A DNA stretch of 64,000 bases from Parabacteroides sp. PM6-13 (GTDB lineage Bacteria; Bacteroidota; Bacteroidia; Bacteroidales; Tannerellaceae), in NCBI RefSeq assembly GCF_029892605.1, contig NZ_JARXWF010000004.1:214117-278116 (forward strand), given 5' to 3'. Below, piece by piece: positions 14,632 to 24,243 of the stretch. The stretch's first letter is position 1; every line of letters starts with the position of its first letter. Made by a program: the position numbers and the translations under genes. Below the pieces are notes generated by a model. The model was given only the letters and a program-made list of their open reading frames with translations. It did not search any database and was not told the DNA's origin.

Positions 14632-14662
14632 CAAAGGTAAATCTTATTTTTATATCTGCAAA
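14632..14662 (-). promoter_or_regulatory. Promoter of tRNA-Asn
   Basis: On the minus strand TTTG, exactly 19 bp, then TACCTTTG matches the Bacteroidetes -33/-7 consensus. It lies about 40 bp upstream of the tRNA 5' end and would give a short leader removed by RNase P. Confidence 0.8.
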
Positions 14663-14739
14663 TTTTTTACCAAAAAATGATACCTGCAACTGTAGTTATT
14701 TCCATCGATCTCTTTTGAGCCGTGACAGTTTTGTATTTA

Positions 14740-14862
14740 TTGCGTCACGCTAATCGGCCTCGAAGAGGTCGGATTAAAAAGCGAGAAAAAAATTCTCACC
14801 CGCGTGAGAAAAAATTCTCATGCGGGTGAGAATAAAAAAAGAGGCTTATCAACGTGACGCAT
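14740..14862. repeat. Double-hairpin repeat element, copy 1
   Basis: The 40-bp core at 14793-14832 is two 18-bp near-palindromes, TTCTCACCCGCGTGAGAA and TTCTCATGCGGGTGAGAA, joined by AAAA. The halves are reverse complements with one mismatch, so the core can fold as two small hairpins or one long one. Identical cores occur at 34571-34610 (inverted) and 50770-50809. This copy is flanked by GCGTCACG and CGTGACGC, like terminal inverted repeats, and has an extra hairpin at about 14753-14775. The rest of 14592-15138 holds the tRNA promoter and nothing else I recognise. Confidence 0.85.
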
Positions 14863-15138
14863 CTTCGACACCGAGGGCTGGTTATCATACCGAAAACTTT
14901 TTTTACGCTTTTCTTCTTTGAAAATGTAACAAAACATGTGACTTCTCTGTAATGATGCGGTGTTTAAGCTGTCCGAAACTACAAAATCCGTATAAATTCC
15001 GTTAGGATTTGACGTAAAAAGACTCAAAAAAGAGGCATTTTTTTGGATTTGAAACAATGTTTTTCTGATTTGCAACATCCATCGAAGCTTTTCTCTTCAT
15101 ATTTGCAACATGTTTCAACCGGATAAATAACGTATATC

Positions 15139-15420
15139 ATGGAATGCAGAAATAATTACTGTTGGGTCTATATAGACAGAGAAAAAGGAGCCGACAATCC
15201 TTTATATATAAGGTATGCGGAAACATTTTCTCAGGTGTTGCAAGAAAGTGGCGGTCATGAGCTCCTCTATTTCGAACAATTCGACTCCCTGGATGAAGGA
15301 TTGGCACACAAGCAACTGCTAAACAAACTGAGTAACAGAATACTGCAACATACGATAAGTTATTATAATCCGGCTTTTCGGGACTTGCATGAAGATTTTC
15401 TCCTATGTAGACACTTTTAA
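15139..15420 (+). CDS. Small protein resembling a degenerate GIY-YIG domain
   Basis: This 93-residue protein has the layout of stand-alone GIY-YIG proteins. An N-terminal strand CWVYID and LYIRYAE stand where families have YVYI...LYIG. Then come LLYFEQFDSLDEGLAHKQLL and the closing NPAFRDLHEDF. The expected Gly-Ile-Tyr signature and the Glu of the usual REKQ-like helix (here AHKQ) are missing, so nuclease activity is unlikely. It stands alone between two regulatory modules and ends at a hairpin. The assignment rests on pattern resemblance only. Confidence 0.55.
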   Translation: MECRNNYCWVYIDREKGADNPLYIRYAETFSQVLQESGGHELLYFEQFDSLDEGLAHKQLLNKLSNRILQHTISYYNPAFRDLHEDFLLCRHF

Positions 15421-15489
15421 GGTGAAGCAAAGAGTTGTTTAACGTTAAAAAGATGCTTCACTAACCCCTCACTATATATACCCCCCCTC

Positions 15490-15540
15490 TAACGGAACTT
15501 AAAGAGTACCCCCACTCTTTAGAGTTCCGTTATTTTTTTG
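15490..15540 (+). terminator. Terminator after the GIY-YIG-like gene
   Basis: The hairpin TAACGGAACTTAAAGAGT / ACTCTTTAGAGTTCCGTTA, with one bulge and a CCCCC loop, is followed by seven T. A second stem, GTGAAGCA / TGCTTCAC, lies just upstream at 15422-15462. Confidence 0.85.
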
Positions 15541-15583
15541 TTGAAATCGCGGATCGCCCCGGATGCTGTATCCGCAGAAGACT

Positions 15584-15591
15584 TATCTTTG
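15584..15591 (+). promoter_or_regulatory. Probable -7 element of the second sigma-factor operon
   Basis: TATCTTTG fits the TAnnTTTG consensus and is identical to the octamer before the first sigma operon. The implied 5' leader of about 165 nt contains a CCCTTGT / ACAAGGG hairpin (about 15617-15645). There is no good -33 element, so this is tentative. Confidence 0.4.
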
Positions 15592-15760
15592 TCTTTGTTT
15601 TGCTAAATAGGACATCCCTTGTACGCTTTGTTTTATAACAAGGGAAAATCATTTTGGTATTTTTAACGGATGTTTTTTTAGAAAACAATGCAGCGTTTCC
15701 AGATTTACTAACATCATACTATTTGTATGGCCTCTGCGGAGGAAGTGATGGCACAACTGA

Positions 15761-16309
15761 ATGGACGAGAAACAACTGATAGAGAGTTGTAGGAAGGGAA
15801 ACAGACGGGCTCAGAAAGAGCTCTACGAGACATATTCCCGCAAGATGTTGGGAGTTTGCCTGCGCTACGTAAGCGACAGGGAGACCGCCCGCGATTTGCT
15901 TCAGGATGGTTTCGTAAAAGTGTTTACCAGTCTGGAGTCCTATACCGGTGCCGGCTCCTTCGAAGGGTGGATGCGAAAGATCTTTGTTAATAATGCGTTG
16001 GAATATCTAAGGCGATCAGATGTATTGCGGGAATCGACGGATCTCGATAACACGGCGGAGTTAGCCTCTGCCGACAATACGGTGATATCAGCCATGACAG
16101 CCGGTGAATTAATGCAATTAGTGCATGAATTGCCGGTAGGTTTTCGTACGGTATTCAACTTGTTTGCGATCGAGGGCTATTCGCATAAAGAGATCGGGGA
16201 TACGCTCGGCATAACAGAAAGCACCTCCCGCTCGCAATATACCCGTGCCAAGCAAATATTGCAACGTAAGATTAATGAATTATTTGAAACAAATGTACAT
16301 GAACGATAA
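15761..16309 (+). CDS. ECF-type RNA polymerase sigma factor (module 2)
   Basis: This 182-residue sigma-70 family protein closely resembles the one at 11375. Region 2 contains YVSDRETARDLLQDGFVKVF and region 4 ends in YSHKEIGDTLGITESTSRSQ. The 3' end overlaps the next gene, as in module 1. The near-identical region 2 and region 4 helices suggest duplication and possibly overlapping promoter recognition. The target genes are unknown. Confidence 0.9.
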   Translation: MDEKQLIESCRKGNRRAQKELYETYSRKMLGVCLRYVSDRETARDLLQDGFVKVFTSLESYTGAGSFEGWMRKIFVNNALEYLRRSDVLRESTDLDNTAELASADNTVISAMTAGELMQLVHELPVGFRTVFNLFAIEGYSHKEIGDTLGITESTSRSQYTRAKQILQRKINELFETNVHER

Positions 16310-17603
16310 AGAGAGAGATAGTATAGATGATCTGTTCCGGTCGAAATTATATGATTTTGAAGCCGAAACGGTAGACAGCAATTGGGAGGCCATTGCAGGC
16401 AGACTCCCCGGGGGAAGAAGCATTCCCTTCTACCGGAAAGCCGGGGCATGGACAGCGGCTGCTGTGGCGGCCATCCTGTTGACTATCAGCACCCTGTTTA
16501 TGTTTGACACGGAAGAGGTTCCGCCGCAGATCGCTCAAGAGATAGAACGCCAGACAGAAGAGGTCAAAGCGCGCATGGAGCAAGGCATTGATGCCATTCC
16601 GGAAACTGATTATACCACGCAGAGCAAACCGGTTACCCAGCCGGTGCTGGCTAAACATAAAATCGAAAAGAGAAAAACAGAAAATAAAACGAGAGAGATT
16701 TTCCCTGTTGGGAAAAGTGATGAGGATCAAGAGTTGAAAACAATAGGTGTTAGTGATGATGAACGGAAGGTTTCGGAAGCCACCAGTGAAGTGGACAAGC
16801 AGCGTGAAGAGGTGGCTTCGAAATCTCCTGGCAACAAAGAAGAGAACACCCCTACCCTTTTAGCCGATGCGGCAACCCGCCCGGCTGAAAAAGAAAAAGC
16901 ACCCCGTCGTTGGGGCTTTGGCATGGGAGCAGGTGGTGTCTCGGTAGGTGCCAGCAATTCGGTTCCGAGTTATATGGTGAGCACCATGGGATTGCGCAGC
17001 GAGGATCTGATTTTCCTGAATGCCGCGTCAAAAGACAAGCCATTGCCTAAGACCGATATCGACCACAAAAAGCCAATATCTTTCGGGCTCGGCGTCAGTT
17101 ATTACCTGAACGATCGTTGGTCTTTACAAAGCGGTCTGAATTATTCCTATCTTTCTTCCAACTGGAACACAACGCCGGTAGAAGGCGGTTATCAGGTAAA
17201 GGTAAAACAACAACTGCATATGGTCGGTATTCCATTGTCGGTCACCTATAAGATCGCCGAATGGAACCGTTTTATGGTATATGCTTCGGCAGGTGTATTG
17301 GCCGAATTAAATGTAGCAGGAACGCAAAAGGGCGAATTGGTACGCGACGTAAACTCCCAGAATGTAACCTGGGACGATAGTAAGAAATCGATACGCATGA
17401 AAGAGCCATTACTCTCTGTGAACGCGCGTGCCGGTGTGAGCTATCCGATTCTCCGCTTCTTAAGCGCCTATGGCGAAGTGGGTGCCGGCTATCATTTCGA
17501 TAATGGCAGCAGCTTTATGAACGAAAAAAGCGATAATCCGATCATCTATTCAGAAAAGCCATTCAATCTGAGTGTGCAGCTTGGGTTCCGCTTGGGATTT
17601 TGA
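16293..17603 (+). CDS. Putative trans-envelope anti-sigma/outer-membrane barrel protein (module 2)
   Basis: This 436-residue paralogue of the protein at 11913 has the same architecture. The cytoplasmic stub (about 1-48, with DDLFRSKLYDFEAETVDSNW) precedes a membrane helix (about 50-71). A long Lys/Glu/Pro-rich linker (about 75-205) leads to a C-terminal barrel-like domain ending LSVQLGFRLGF. The start at 16293 (or 16299) overlaps the sigma gene by 11-17 bp. A longer frame open from 16245 would overlap by 65 bp and is less likely. The anti-sigma role is inferred from overlap, topology and the shared stub motif. Confidence 0.65.
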   Translation: MYMNDKERDSIDDLFRSKLYDFEAETVDSNWEAIAGRLPGGRSIPFYRKAGAWTAAAVAAILLTISTLFMFDTEEVPPQIAQEIERQTEEVKARMEQGIDAIPETDYTTQSKPVTQPVLAKHKIEKRKTENKTREIFPVGKSDEDQELKTIGVSDDERKVSEATSEVDKQREEVASKSPGNKEENTPTLLADAATRPAEKEKAPRRWGFGMGAGGVSVGASNSVPSYMVSTMGLRSEDLIFLNAASKDKPLPKTDIDHKKPISFGLGVSYYLNDRWSLQSGLNYSYLSSNWNTTPVEGGYQVKVKQQLHMVGIPLSVTYKIAEWNRFMVYASAGVLAELNVAGTQKGELVRDVNSQNVTWDDSKKSIRMKEPLLSVNARAGVSYPILRFLSAYGEVGAGYHFDNGSSFMNEKSDNPIIYSEKPFNLSVQLGFRLGF

Positions 17604-17649
17604 TGTAAAAAAAATACAAATCACATAATTTATTAACAGTAAAAAAGAA

Positions 17650-18435
17650 ATGAAAAAAATTAAGATGTTGGGAGTAGCCATGATGGCTGCCGTAGTTATG
17701 ATGCTTACCTCTTGCTTGGGGGACACGAACACTGTAACACAGGGATATGGATTTGGCGTAATCAAGAGTGGCGCTATGTTCAGACCGGTTGCGCAAATGT
17801 ATGGATGGTGGCCTGTTTATGCTACCGGATTAGAGACGTTGATGACCGGAGATTGCGTTTGGTTAAATTTTGAATATGACACAGCAGACCCGAACAACGC
17901 AAATATTGAGACAAACGGATATGCTTATGTTACCCTGTTGACAGAACCGGTTGTATTGGATAAAGGAAGTTTTAATCCGGTAGCTCCTAATTTTGATGAA
18001 GCATTACCGAATGAAATAGCCTTACAATATGGTGCTTATGGTCTCGGATCGGCACAGTATTTTGCCGCCGTTGATGACTATCTCTTCCTGACTCCTGTTT
18101 TCACCGGAAAAGAAGAGCAGAAAAATAGCTGGCATTTGTATTATGATCCTTCTGCTGAACCCTACATGAAAGACGGCATTAATATCTACACCTTCTATGT
18201 ACGTGGAATTTTGGAGACAGAGGGTAAAGGAAGTGATAAGGATGTGGCCGACATCTGTCCTTTCTACACCTACACCTATCTGACACAGATCAATGATAAA
18301 GAAGCAGATGCAAGCCACAGTCAGTTTGGTCTTGAATTCAAATATGTAAAAGAATTTGACGAAGAAACCGGTGCGCCTGTTTGGGCAGAGGTTACTGATT
18401 TCATCAGATTCAAAGCCCAAAAGGCAGCACAATAA
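17650..18435 (+). CDS. NigD-like lipoprotein
   Basis: This 261-residue lipoprotein has a signal peptide with lipobox LTSC (Cys at about residue 22), followed by Asp, a context compatible with outer-membrane sorting. The mature protein has beta-rich segments resembling the NigD-like family of Bacteroidales. It follows the module 2 barrel gene by 46 bp, so each sigma/barrel module has a lipoprotein gene directly downstream. The function is unknown. Confidence 0.65.
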   Translation: MKKIKMLGVAMMAAVVMMLTSCLGDTNTVTQGYGFGVIKSGAMFRPVAQMYGWWPVYATGLETLMTGDCVWLNFEYDTADPNNANIETNGYAYVTLLTEPVVLDKGSFNPVAPNFDEALPNEIALQYGAYGLGSAQYFAAVDDYLFLTPVFTGKEEQKNSWHLYYDPSAEPYMKDGINIYTFYVRGILETEGKGSDKDVADICPFYTYTYLTQINDKEADASHSQFGLEFKYVKEFDEETGAPVWAEVTDFIRFKAQKAAQ

Positions 18436-18459
18436 GAACAACCATTTCAGCGATAATCG

Positions 18460-18503
18460 GAGGCGTAACATGGCAGAGTTTCTGCATTGTTACGCCTCTT
18501 TTT
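18460..18503 (+). terminator. Terminator after the NigD-like gene
   Basis: A stem GAGGCGTAACA / TGTTACGCCTC with a 17-nt loop is followed by TTTTTG. It ends the module 2 transcript. Confidence 0.85.
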
Positions 18504-18514
18504 GTTTATTTTAG

Positions 18515-18522
18515 TATCTTTG
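18515..18522 (+). promoter_or_regulatory. Probable -7 element for the lipoprotein at 18545
   Basis: TATCTTTG fits the TAnnTTTG consensus 22 bp before the start codon and directly after a terminator. No -33 element is evident. Confidence 0.45.
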
Positions 18523-18544
18523 CAACATCTAATAGACATCCGTC

Positions 18545-19303
18545 ATGAGAAATTTCTTGTTCAACAGCATCTTTCTACTATTCCTATTCTGCCTTTCGGC
18601 TTGTATGGGTGAATCGGGCAACCGCATGGGCTATTTCCGCTATGGCGTGGTCACAACGGATCCCTCACTGAGCCTGTCGACCTCAGACGGAACTGATATC
18701 CGGCAGATATCCTTTCCGGAGCTAAACGGAAGCCAGGCAGGGGATTGTTTCCTGGTTGAGTTTAAGGCAGACTTCAGTGAATCGCCGAAATCAGGTATCT
18801 ATGCTGCGGAGATGTCAACCATGGAGCCGGTCAGACAACATCTATTGGAGGAAACCGAAGCAACGCTTCCCGACACGATACCATCGTCCAACGAACAGTT
18901 TCTGACCCTGAATATGAACAAAGGACAATTCCTGAAAGGACGTTTTTTTGTGCATATCGAACTGAAAGAACACCACGAAGAGCAAACGGAAGCCTTTACA
19001 CTGGCGTTTAACCGCGACAGTGTGTTTCATGAAACGGAAGAGGGGAGTCGCTTTTACGAGTTCCATCTGCGTGCCATCCGTGAAGGAGGCATAGACTCGC
19101 TGAAATCGACCCAAACAGAGATACATGCCTTGAACCTGAGTTCTTTCCTCAAAGAGGCTGCCCTGAAAGAACAGGAAGCGGGAAAAGACTCGTTGTTCTT
19201 CCGGTTTCAATATGCAAACCGGGTGCAGGTGGTCGATGGCGATAGCGTCTTGAGTTGGTCACCTACCGCTTTATATGGCGTTCCGCTATCGAAAATCGAT
19301 TAA
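18545..19303 (+). CDS. Putative NigD-like lipoprotein
   Basis: This 252-residue protein has a lipoprotein signal (FCLSAC, Cys at about residue 20). It resembles the preceding lipoprotein in its layout: CMGESGNRMGYFRYGVV after the lipid anchor against CLGDTNTVTQGYGFGVI, then a GDCFLVEFKADF-like segment that echoes GDCVWLNFEYDT. It therefore looks like a diverged paralogue with its own promoter. The function is unknown. Confidence 0.55.
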   Translation: MRNFLFNSIFLLFLFCLSACMGESGNRMGYFRYGVVTTDPSLSLSTSDGTDIRQISFPELNGSQAGDCFLVEFKADFSESPKSGIYAAEMSTMEPVRQHLLEETEATLPDTIPSSNEQFLTLNMNKGQFLKGRFFVHIELKEHHEEQTEAFTLAFNRDSVFHETEEGSRFYEFHLRAIREGGIDSLKSTQTEIHALNLSSFLKEAALKEQEAGKDSLFFRFQYANRVQVVDGDSVLSWSPTALYGVPLSKID

Positions 19304-19308
19304 TTCGC

Positions 19309-19316
19309 TACTTTTG
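19309..19316 (+). promoter_or_regulatory. Probable -7 element for the Yip1-like gene and smpB
   Basis: TACTTTTG matches TAnnTTTG, 24 bp before the ATG at 19341. No matching TTTG is seen 19 bp upstream. Confidence 0.4.
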
Positions 19317-19340
19317 TAAAACCAATTGTGTGACAAAGTT

Positions 19341-19907
19341 ATGTTTAAAGAAATATTCAAATGGGTCATTTTGATCATTACGCAGCCCCGAAAGGCTTGG
19401 GAAGAGCTTGCCCAAAAGGAAGATGAGAAGGAGGACTTTCTGGGACGCTTCGTATATCCTTTGATGGGACTGCTTACCGTAGCTGCCTTTCTGGGTATTT
19501 TGTTCACCCGAAAGGAGTTCAATGTAGAGGAAGCGTTGAAAGCCTCTATCCGTACGTTGGTTGCCTTCTTTGGCGGATATCACCTGACGGTCTATCTGTT
19601 GAATGAGTTATGGGGGGGCTGGCTTAAGCGCGAGAAGGATCTGAAACGCTGGCAGTATTTCGTAGGCTACTCCTCCTCGCTTATGTTTGCGCTTACCGCT
19701 TTGTTGATGCTGATCCCGGAGTTTTTCTTTTTAAATATATTTGTTCTTTACACCTTCTATATCGTATGGGAAGGGGTACCCGCCTATATGCAGGTCGAAG
19801 AGAAAAACAAGTTAAAGTTTGTTGCGGTAGTTACGGGTATGATTCTGATAGTGCCGAATGTGATTGAGATTATCCTGAAGCTATTGATGCCCGGATTACG
19901 TTTTTGA
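19341..19907 (+). CDS. Yip1-like integral membrane protein
   Basis: This 188-residue membrane protein has an amphipathic N-terminus with ITQPRKAWEELAQKE, typical of bacterial Yip1-domain proteins. About five hydrophobic segments follow (for example FVYPLMGLLTVAAFLGILF and MFALTALLMLIPEFFFLNIF). The ATG at 19341 is preferred over the upstream TTG at 19326. It lies 12 bp upstream of smpB and is probably co-transcribed. The function is unknown. Confidence 0.6.
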   Translation: MFKEIFKWVILIITQPRKAWEELAQKEDEKEDFLGRFVYPLMGLLTVAAFLGILFTRKEFNVEEALKASIRTLVAFFGGYHLTVYLLNELWGGWLKREKDLKRWQYFVGYSSSLMFALTALLMLIPEFFFLNIFVLYTFYIVWEGVPAYMQVEEKNKLKFVAVVTGMILIVPNVIEIILKLLMPGLRF

Positions 19908-19919
19908 AATAGTGAAAAG

Positions 19920-20381
19920 ATGAAAGAAAAGATATCAAATAACATACAGATCAAAAACAAACGGGCAACTTTTGATTATGAGTTGCTCGAATCGTTTACG
20001 GCAGGCATAGTCCTGACCGGCACGGAGATCAAATCCCTACGCCTGGGCAAAGGCAGCTTAGTGGACACCTATTGCGTGGTGGAAAGAGGCGAAGTATGGG
20101 TAAAGAATATGTATATCGCCGAGTATTTTTACGGCACCTATAATAACCATACGGCACGACGCGACCGGAAGCTGTTATTGAACCGCAAGGAGATACGCAA
20201 ACTGGAGGGTGCAACAACAAATAGTGGCTTTACGATTGTCCCTACCCGTATGTTTATCAACGAAAAGGGATTGGCTAAAGTCGTCATCGCCATCGGGAAA
20301 GGAAAGAAGGTCTACGACAAACGCGAATCGATCAAAGAGCGTGACGACAAACGCGAGATGGATAGGGCGTTTAAACGCTAA
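19920..20381 (+). CDS. smpB: SsrA-binding protein SmpB
   Basis: SmpB carries tmRNA to stalled ribosomes for trans-translation. The 153-residue protein has the OB-fold core ([35 protein letters not shown]) and the basic C-terminal tail with [20 protein letters not shown], which enters the empty mRNA channel. Length and motifs are normal. No ssrA gene is seen in the window. Confidence 0.96.
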   Translation: MKEKISNNIQIKNKRATFDYELLESFTAGIVLTGTEIKSLRLGKGSLVDTYCVVERGEVWVKNMYIAEYFYGTYNNHTARRDRKLLLNRKEIRKLEGATTNSGFTIVPTRMFINEKGLAKVVIAIGKGKKVYDKRESIKERDDKREMDRAFKR

Positions 20382-20394
20382 AACGGCTTTTAAA

Positions 20395-20422
20395 ATGGAT
20401 AATTGACAATGGATAATTGATA
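20395..20422. repeat. Tandem ATGGATAATTGAYA repeat between smpB and metH
   Basis: Two direct 14-bp copies, ATGGATAATTGACA and ATGGATAATTGATA, stand in the gap. The reverse-complement form recurs about 90 bp later inside the metH 5' coding region (20508-20537) and between rpoB and rpoC. Confidence 0.65.
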
Positions 20423-20466
20423 AGCTATTGACAATAAATCCTCTACACTATAATTACTTTGACAAT

Positions 20467-23400
20467 ATGCATACAAATAAGCAAATACCCCCTTCACCCT
20501 CCTCTCCTTTATCCATACTTAATCATCAATTATCAACTCGCATCCTCATCTTAGATGGCGGATTGGGCACGATGATCCAGCGCTTTCAACTGACGGAAGC
20601 CGATTACCGGGGAGAACGATTCCGCGACGTTCCGGAACAACAAAAAGGGAATAACGACCTTTTATGCCTGACACGTCCCGATGTGCTTGCCTCCATCCAT
20701 AGGGATTACCTGCAGGCTGGTGCGGATATAATCACCACAAATACATTCAATGCCAATGCCATATCGCTGGCTGATTATGGCATGCAACAACAGGTACGGG
20801 AGATCAACCTGGCCGCTGCCCGCTTAGTAAGGGAAGCGGTCGACAGCTATACTGCTAATACCGATCGCGTACTTTTCACGGCCGGCTCTATCGGCCCGAC
20901 CAATAAGACTGCTTCTATGAGTCCGGATGTGAATGATCCTGCCTATCGGGCGGTTAATTATCGTGATCTTTACGATGCCTACAAAGAACAGATCGAGGCA
21001 TTGGTAGATGGAGGCGTGGATATCCTTCTTTTCGAGACTGTATTCGATACGCTCAATGCCAAAGCCGGATTGGAAGCGGCTGTGGATGTATTAAAAGAAA
21101 AAGACAAAGAGCTTCCGATTATGCTCTCCGTGACCCTTTCCGGCAAGGGAGGGCGCACATTCTCCGGACAAACACTGGCTGCGTTTCTGGCCTCCGTACA
21201 ACATGCACCGATCATTAGCATCGGATTGAACTGTTCTTTTGGTGCGGCCGATATGAAACCCTACTTAAAAGAATTGGCAAGCGTAGCGCCTTACTATATC
21301 AGTGCCTACCCAAATGCGGGGCTTCCCAATAGTTTCGGCACATACGACGAGACGCCCGAATTGATGGCTACGCATGTTCGCCCGTTTGTCGAAGAGGGAT
21401 TAGTGAATATCTTAGGCGGATGCTGCGGCACGACGCCCGATCATATTGCCCAATACCCTGCCTTTGTACGGGGAGCTAAGCCGCATATCCCGGCGGAAAA
21501 GCCGACTGATCTTTGGCTGTCGGGTCTGGAACTGCTTGAAATAAAACCGGAAAATAACTTTATCAATATCGGTGAACGCTGCAATGTAGCCGGCTCACGC
21601 AAGTTTCTTCGTCTGATTAAAGAGGGGAAACAGGAAGAGGCTCTCTCGATTGCCCGCAAGCAGGTGGAAGATGGCGCGCAGGTGATCGATATCAATATGG
21701 ACGACGGCATGCTGGATACGGCGAAGGAGATGTGTCACTTCCTGCATCTTATCGCCGCGGAGCCCGATATCGCCCGTGTCCCTGTGATGATCGATTCCTC
21801 GAAGTGGGAGGTGATCGAACAGGCGTTGATGTGTGTACAAGGCAAAAGCATCGTCAACTCCATCTCGCTGAAAGAGGGCGAAGAAGTGTTTCTGGCTCGC
21901 GCGACGCGTATTCGCAGCTTAGGAGCTGCCGTTGTTGTCATGGCTTTTGACGAAAAGGGGCAGGCCGACACCTACGAACGTAAGATTGAAATATGCGAAC
22001 GGGCGTATCGTTTGCTCACGGAGAAGATCGCATTTCCTCCGCAGGATATCATTTTCGACCCGAATGTACTGGCAATTGCCACCGGAATCGAGGAGCATAA
22101 TGGGTACGCCCTGGCCTTTATTCGTACGGTGGAATGGATCAAAAAGCACCTGCCGGGCGCTAAAGTCAGCGGAGGCATCAGCAATCTATCGTTCTCCTTC
22201 CGGGGCAATAACTATTTGCGCGAAGCGATGCACGCCGTATTCCTCTACCACGCCATAGCGAAAGGCATGGATATGGGCATTGTAAACCCATCGACAGCCG
22301 TGCAATACGATGATATAGAACCCGCATTACGTACGCTTCTGGAGGATGTGATCCTGGCGCGCCGCGCGGAAGCAGTGGACGAATTGATCACCTATGCGCA
22401 GAACCAACAGCCACAAACCTCCGATGCAACGGAAAAGAAACAGGAGGCATGGCGGGAAAGTCCGGTCAGTGAACGCCTGGAACAGGCTTTGATGAAAGGC
22501 CTTACCGATTGGCTGGAGACCGATATCCAAGAGGCCTTGCAACAATATCCGCAGGCGGTAGACATTATCGACGGCCCGCTGATGAACGGAATGAACCGGG
22601 TCGGTGAGCTTTTCGGGGCGGGCAAGATGTTTCTTCCGCAGGTAGTGAAGACAGCTCGTACGATGAAAAGAGCGGTGGCCATTCTGCAACCGGTCATTGA
22701 ACAGCAGAAATCGGCCGAGGCCTCCTCGAAAGCCGGTAAGGTATTGTTTGCCACCGTGAAAGGTGATGTGCATGATATCGGCAAGAACATCGTCTCTATC
22801 GTCCTCTCCTGCAACAATTACGACGTGATCGACCTGGGTGTGATGGTACCGGCGGAAGAGATTATCCGCAAAGCCATCGAGGAAAAACCCGATTTGGTGT
22901 GCCTCTCCGGCCTGATCACCCCCTCACTGGACGAGATGGTTCAGGTGGCCGACGCGATGCAGAAAGCCGGTTTACAGATTCCGTTGATGATTGGCGGAGC
23001 CACGACCTCTAAGTTGCATACGGCTGTTAAGATCGCTCCTCACTATGATTACCCGGTGATCCATGTGGTGGATGCGTCGCAGACTCCATTGGTGGCTGCC
23101 AAACTATTAAATCCTTTGACACGCGACAGCTTTATCGAAGAACTGAATAAAGAGCAAGAGGCCTTGTGTTCGGGTGTAAACCGGAAAGCGGTTCCCCTCC
23201 TCCCCTTGGAAGAGGCACGTGCCAATCGGATGGCTATCGACTGGCAAACCTATTCGCCTGTTGAGCCTCAACAGAAAGGGATTCAGGAGATCCCTTATAT
23301 CCCTGTGGAAGAGGTTATCCCTTATATCAACTGGACCTATTTCTTTTCCGCCTGGAAGTTAGGCGCCTCCTATGCGGAGATCACCCGCCTGCACGGTTGC

Positions 23401-24192
23401 GATGCCTGTCGCGCCTCCTGGCTCTCCTCGTTTCCGGAGGAGAAGAGAGGCAAAGCGGCGGAAGCGATGCAGCTCTATAAAGATGCCAATCGCCTGTTGG
23501 ATCGCCTTGTCGGACTGAAAGCGGAGTATTGTAAGGCGGTGTACGGTCTCTTCCCGGCGTATAGCGAGAACGATACGCTCTATATAGACGGGGAGTCGTT
23601 CCCGCTGTTGCGACAGCAAGCCAAGCGTGACGAAGCGGTCTACCGGTCGTTGGCCGACTACGTGATGCCACAGACAGAAGGCAAAACCGATTATGTGGGC
23701 GCCTTTGCCGTGACCGGTGGTGCCGGTATGGATTACCTGAAGCAGCAGTTTGAAGCCGATGGCGATACCTATAATGCTCTGTTGTTGCAAACATTGACTG
23801 ACCGTCTGGCCGAAGCAACCGCCGAATACCTGCATAAGAAGGTACGAACGGAGTTTTGGGGATATGCCCCCGAGGAGTCGTTACCGGTGGAAGAACTCTT
23901 CAAAGCGCATTACCAAGGAATACGTCCGGCCATCGGCTATCCCTCCCTACCCGATCAGGGGCTGAACTTCACGATAGACCGCCTGTTGGATCTCTCCCGC
24001 ATCGGCATTCGCCTGACGGAGAACGGCGCCATGCTGCCGACCGCCTCTGTCAGCGGGCTCTATATCGCCCATCCCGAAGCCGATTATTTCCTGATCGGCA
24101 CCATTGGCGACGACCAGCTTATCGACTATGCCTCCCGCAGGCATATAGCTGAGGACGAAGCCCGCAAGCTATTGTTAAAGAATCTGACATAA
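20467..24192 (+). CDS. metH: Methionine synthase, cobalamin-dependent
   Basis: MetH transfers the methyl group of 5-methyltetrahydrofolate to homocysteine through cobalamin. All four modules are present. The homocysteine domain (about 30-330) has GLNCSFG and GGCCGTTP zinc cysteines. The pterin domain lies at about 350-620. The B12 cap and Rossmann domain carries the DxHxxG motif GDVHDIG (His at about 769). The C-terminal reactivation domain has GYPSLPDQG. The ATG at 20467 gives 1241 residues; a TTG at 20428 is less likely. The first 30 residues are Pro/Ser-rich and unlike the usual start, and part of them is coded by a short intergenic-type repeat. Confidence 0.95.
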   Translation: MHTNKQIPPSPSSPLSILNHQLSTRILILDGGLGTMIQRFQLTEADYRGERFRDVPEQQKGNNDLLCLTRPDVLASIHRDYLQAGADIITTNTFNANAISLADYGMQQQVREINLAAARLVREAVDSYTANTDRVLFTAGSIGPTNKTASMSPDVNDPAYRAVNYRDLYDAYKEQIEALVDGGVDILLFETVFDTLNAKAGLEAAVDVLKEKDKELPIMLSVTLSGKGGRTFSGQTLAAFLASVQHAPIISIGLNCSFGAADMKPYLKELASVAPYYISAYPNAGLPNSFGTYDETPELMATHVRPFVEEGLVNILGGCCGTTPDHIAQYPAFVRGAKPHIPAEKPTDLWLSGLELLEIKPENNFINIGERCNVAGSRKFLRLIKEGKQEEALSIARKQVEDGAQVIDINMDDGMLDTAKEMCHFLHLIAAEPDIARVPVMIDSSKWEVIEQALMCVQGKSIVNSISLKEGEEVFLARATRIRSLGAAVVVMAFDEKGQADTYERKIEICERAYRLLTEKIAFPPQDIIFDPNVLAIATGIEEHNGYALAFIRTVEWIKKHLPGAKVSGGISNLSFSFRGNNYLREAMHAVFLYHAIAKGMDMGIVNPSTAVQYDDIEPALRTLLEDVILARRAEAVDELITYAQNQQPQTSDATEKKQEAWRESPVSERLEQALMKGLTDWLETDIQEALQQYPQAVDIIDGPLMNGMNRVGELFGAGKMFLPQVVKTARTMKRAVAILQPVIEQQKSAEASSKAGKVLFATVKGDVHDIGKNIVSIVLSCNNYDVIDLGVMVPAEEIIRKAIEEKPDLVCLSGLITPSLDEMVQVADAMQKAGLQIPLMIGGATTSKLHTAVKIAPHYDYPVIHVVDASQTPLVAAKLLNPLTRDSFIEELNKEQEALCSGVNRKAVPLLPLEEARANRMAIDWQTYSPVEPQQKGIQEIPYIPVEEVIPYINWTYFFSAWKLGASYAEITRLHGCDACRASWLSSFPEEKRGKAAEAMQLYKDANRLLDRLVGLKAEYCKAVYGLFPAYSENDTLYIDGESFPLLRQQAKRDEAVYRSLADYVMPQTEGKTDYVGAFAVTGGAGMDYLKQQFEADGDTYNALLLQTLTDRLAEATAEYLHKKVRTEFWGYAPEESLPVEELFKAHYQGIRPAIGYPSLPDQGLNFTIDRLLDLSRIGIRLTENGAMLPTASVSGLYIAHPEADYFLIGTIGDDQLIDYASRRHIAEDEARKLLLKNLT

Positions 24193-24198
24193 ACGAAA

Positions 24199-24227
24199 AA
24201 AGGAGAGTTTTTTGAGAACTCTCCTTT
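24199..24227. terminator. Bidirectional terminator between metH and the OmpA-domain gene
   Basis: The stem AAAGGAGAGTT / AACTCTCCTTT has a short T-rich loop and A/T tracts on both sides. It lies between convergent genes. Confidence 0.85.
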
Positions 24228-24243
24228 CCATTTTCTTCACATC

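Noticed and set aside
14518..15138. tRNA-Asn as an integration site for a mobile element
   Set aside because: No integrase gene and no duplicated tRNA 3' end were seen nearby; the repeat 200 bp away has no relation to the tRNA sequence.
16245..16292. Upstream start for the module 2 barrel protein
   Set aside because: It would overlap the sigma gene by 65 bp and add residues with no counterpart in the paralogue at 11913; the ATG at 16293 matches the paralogue's layout.
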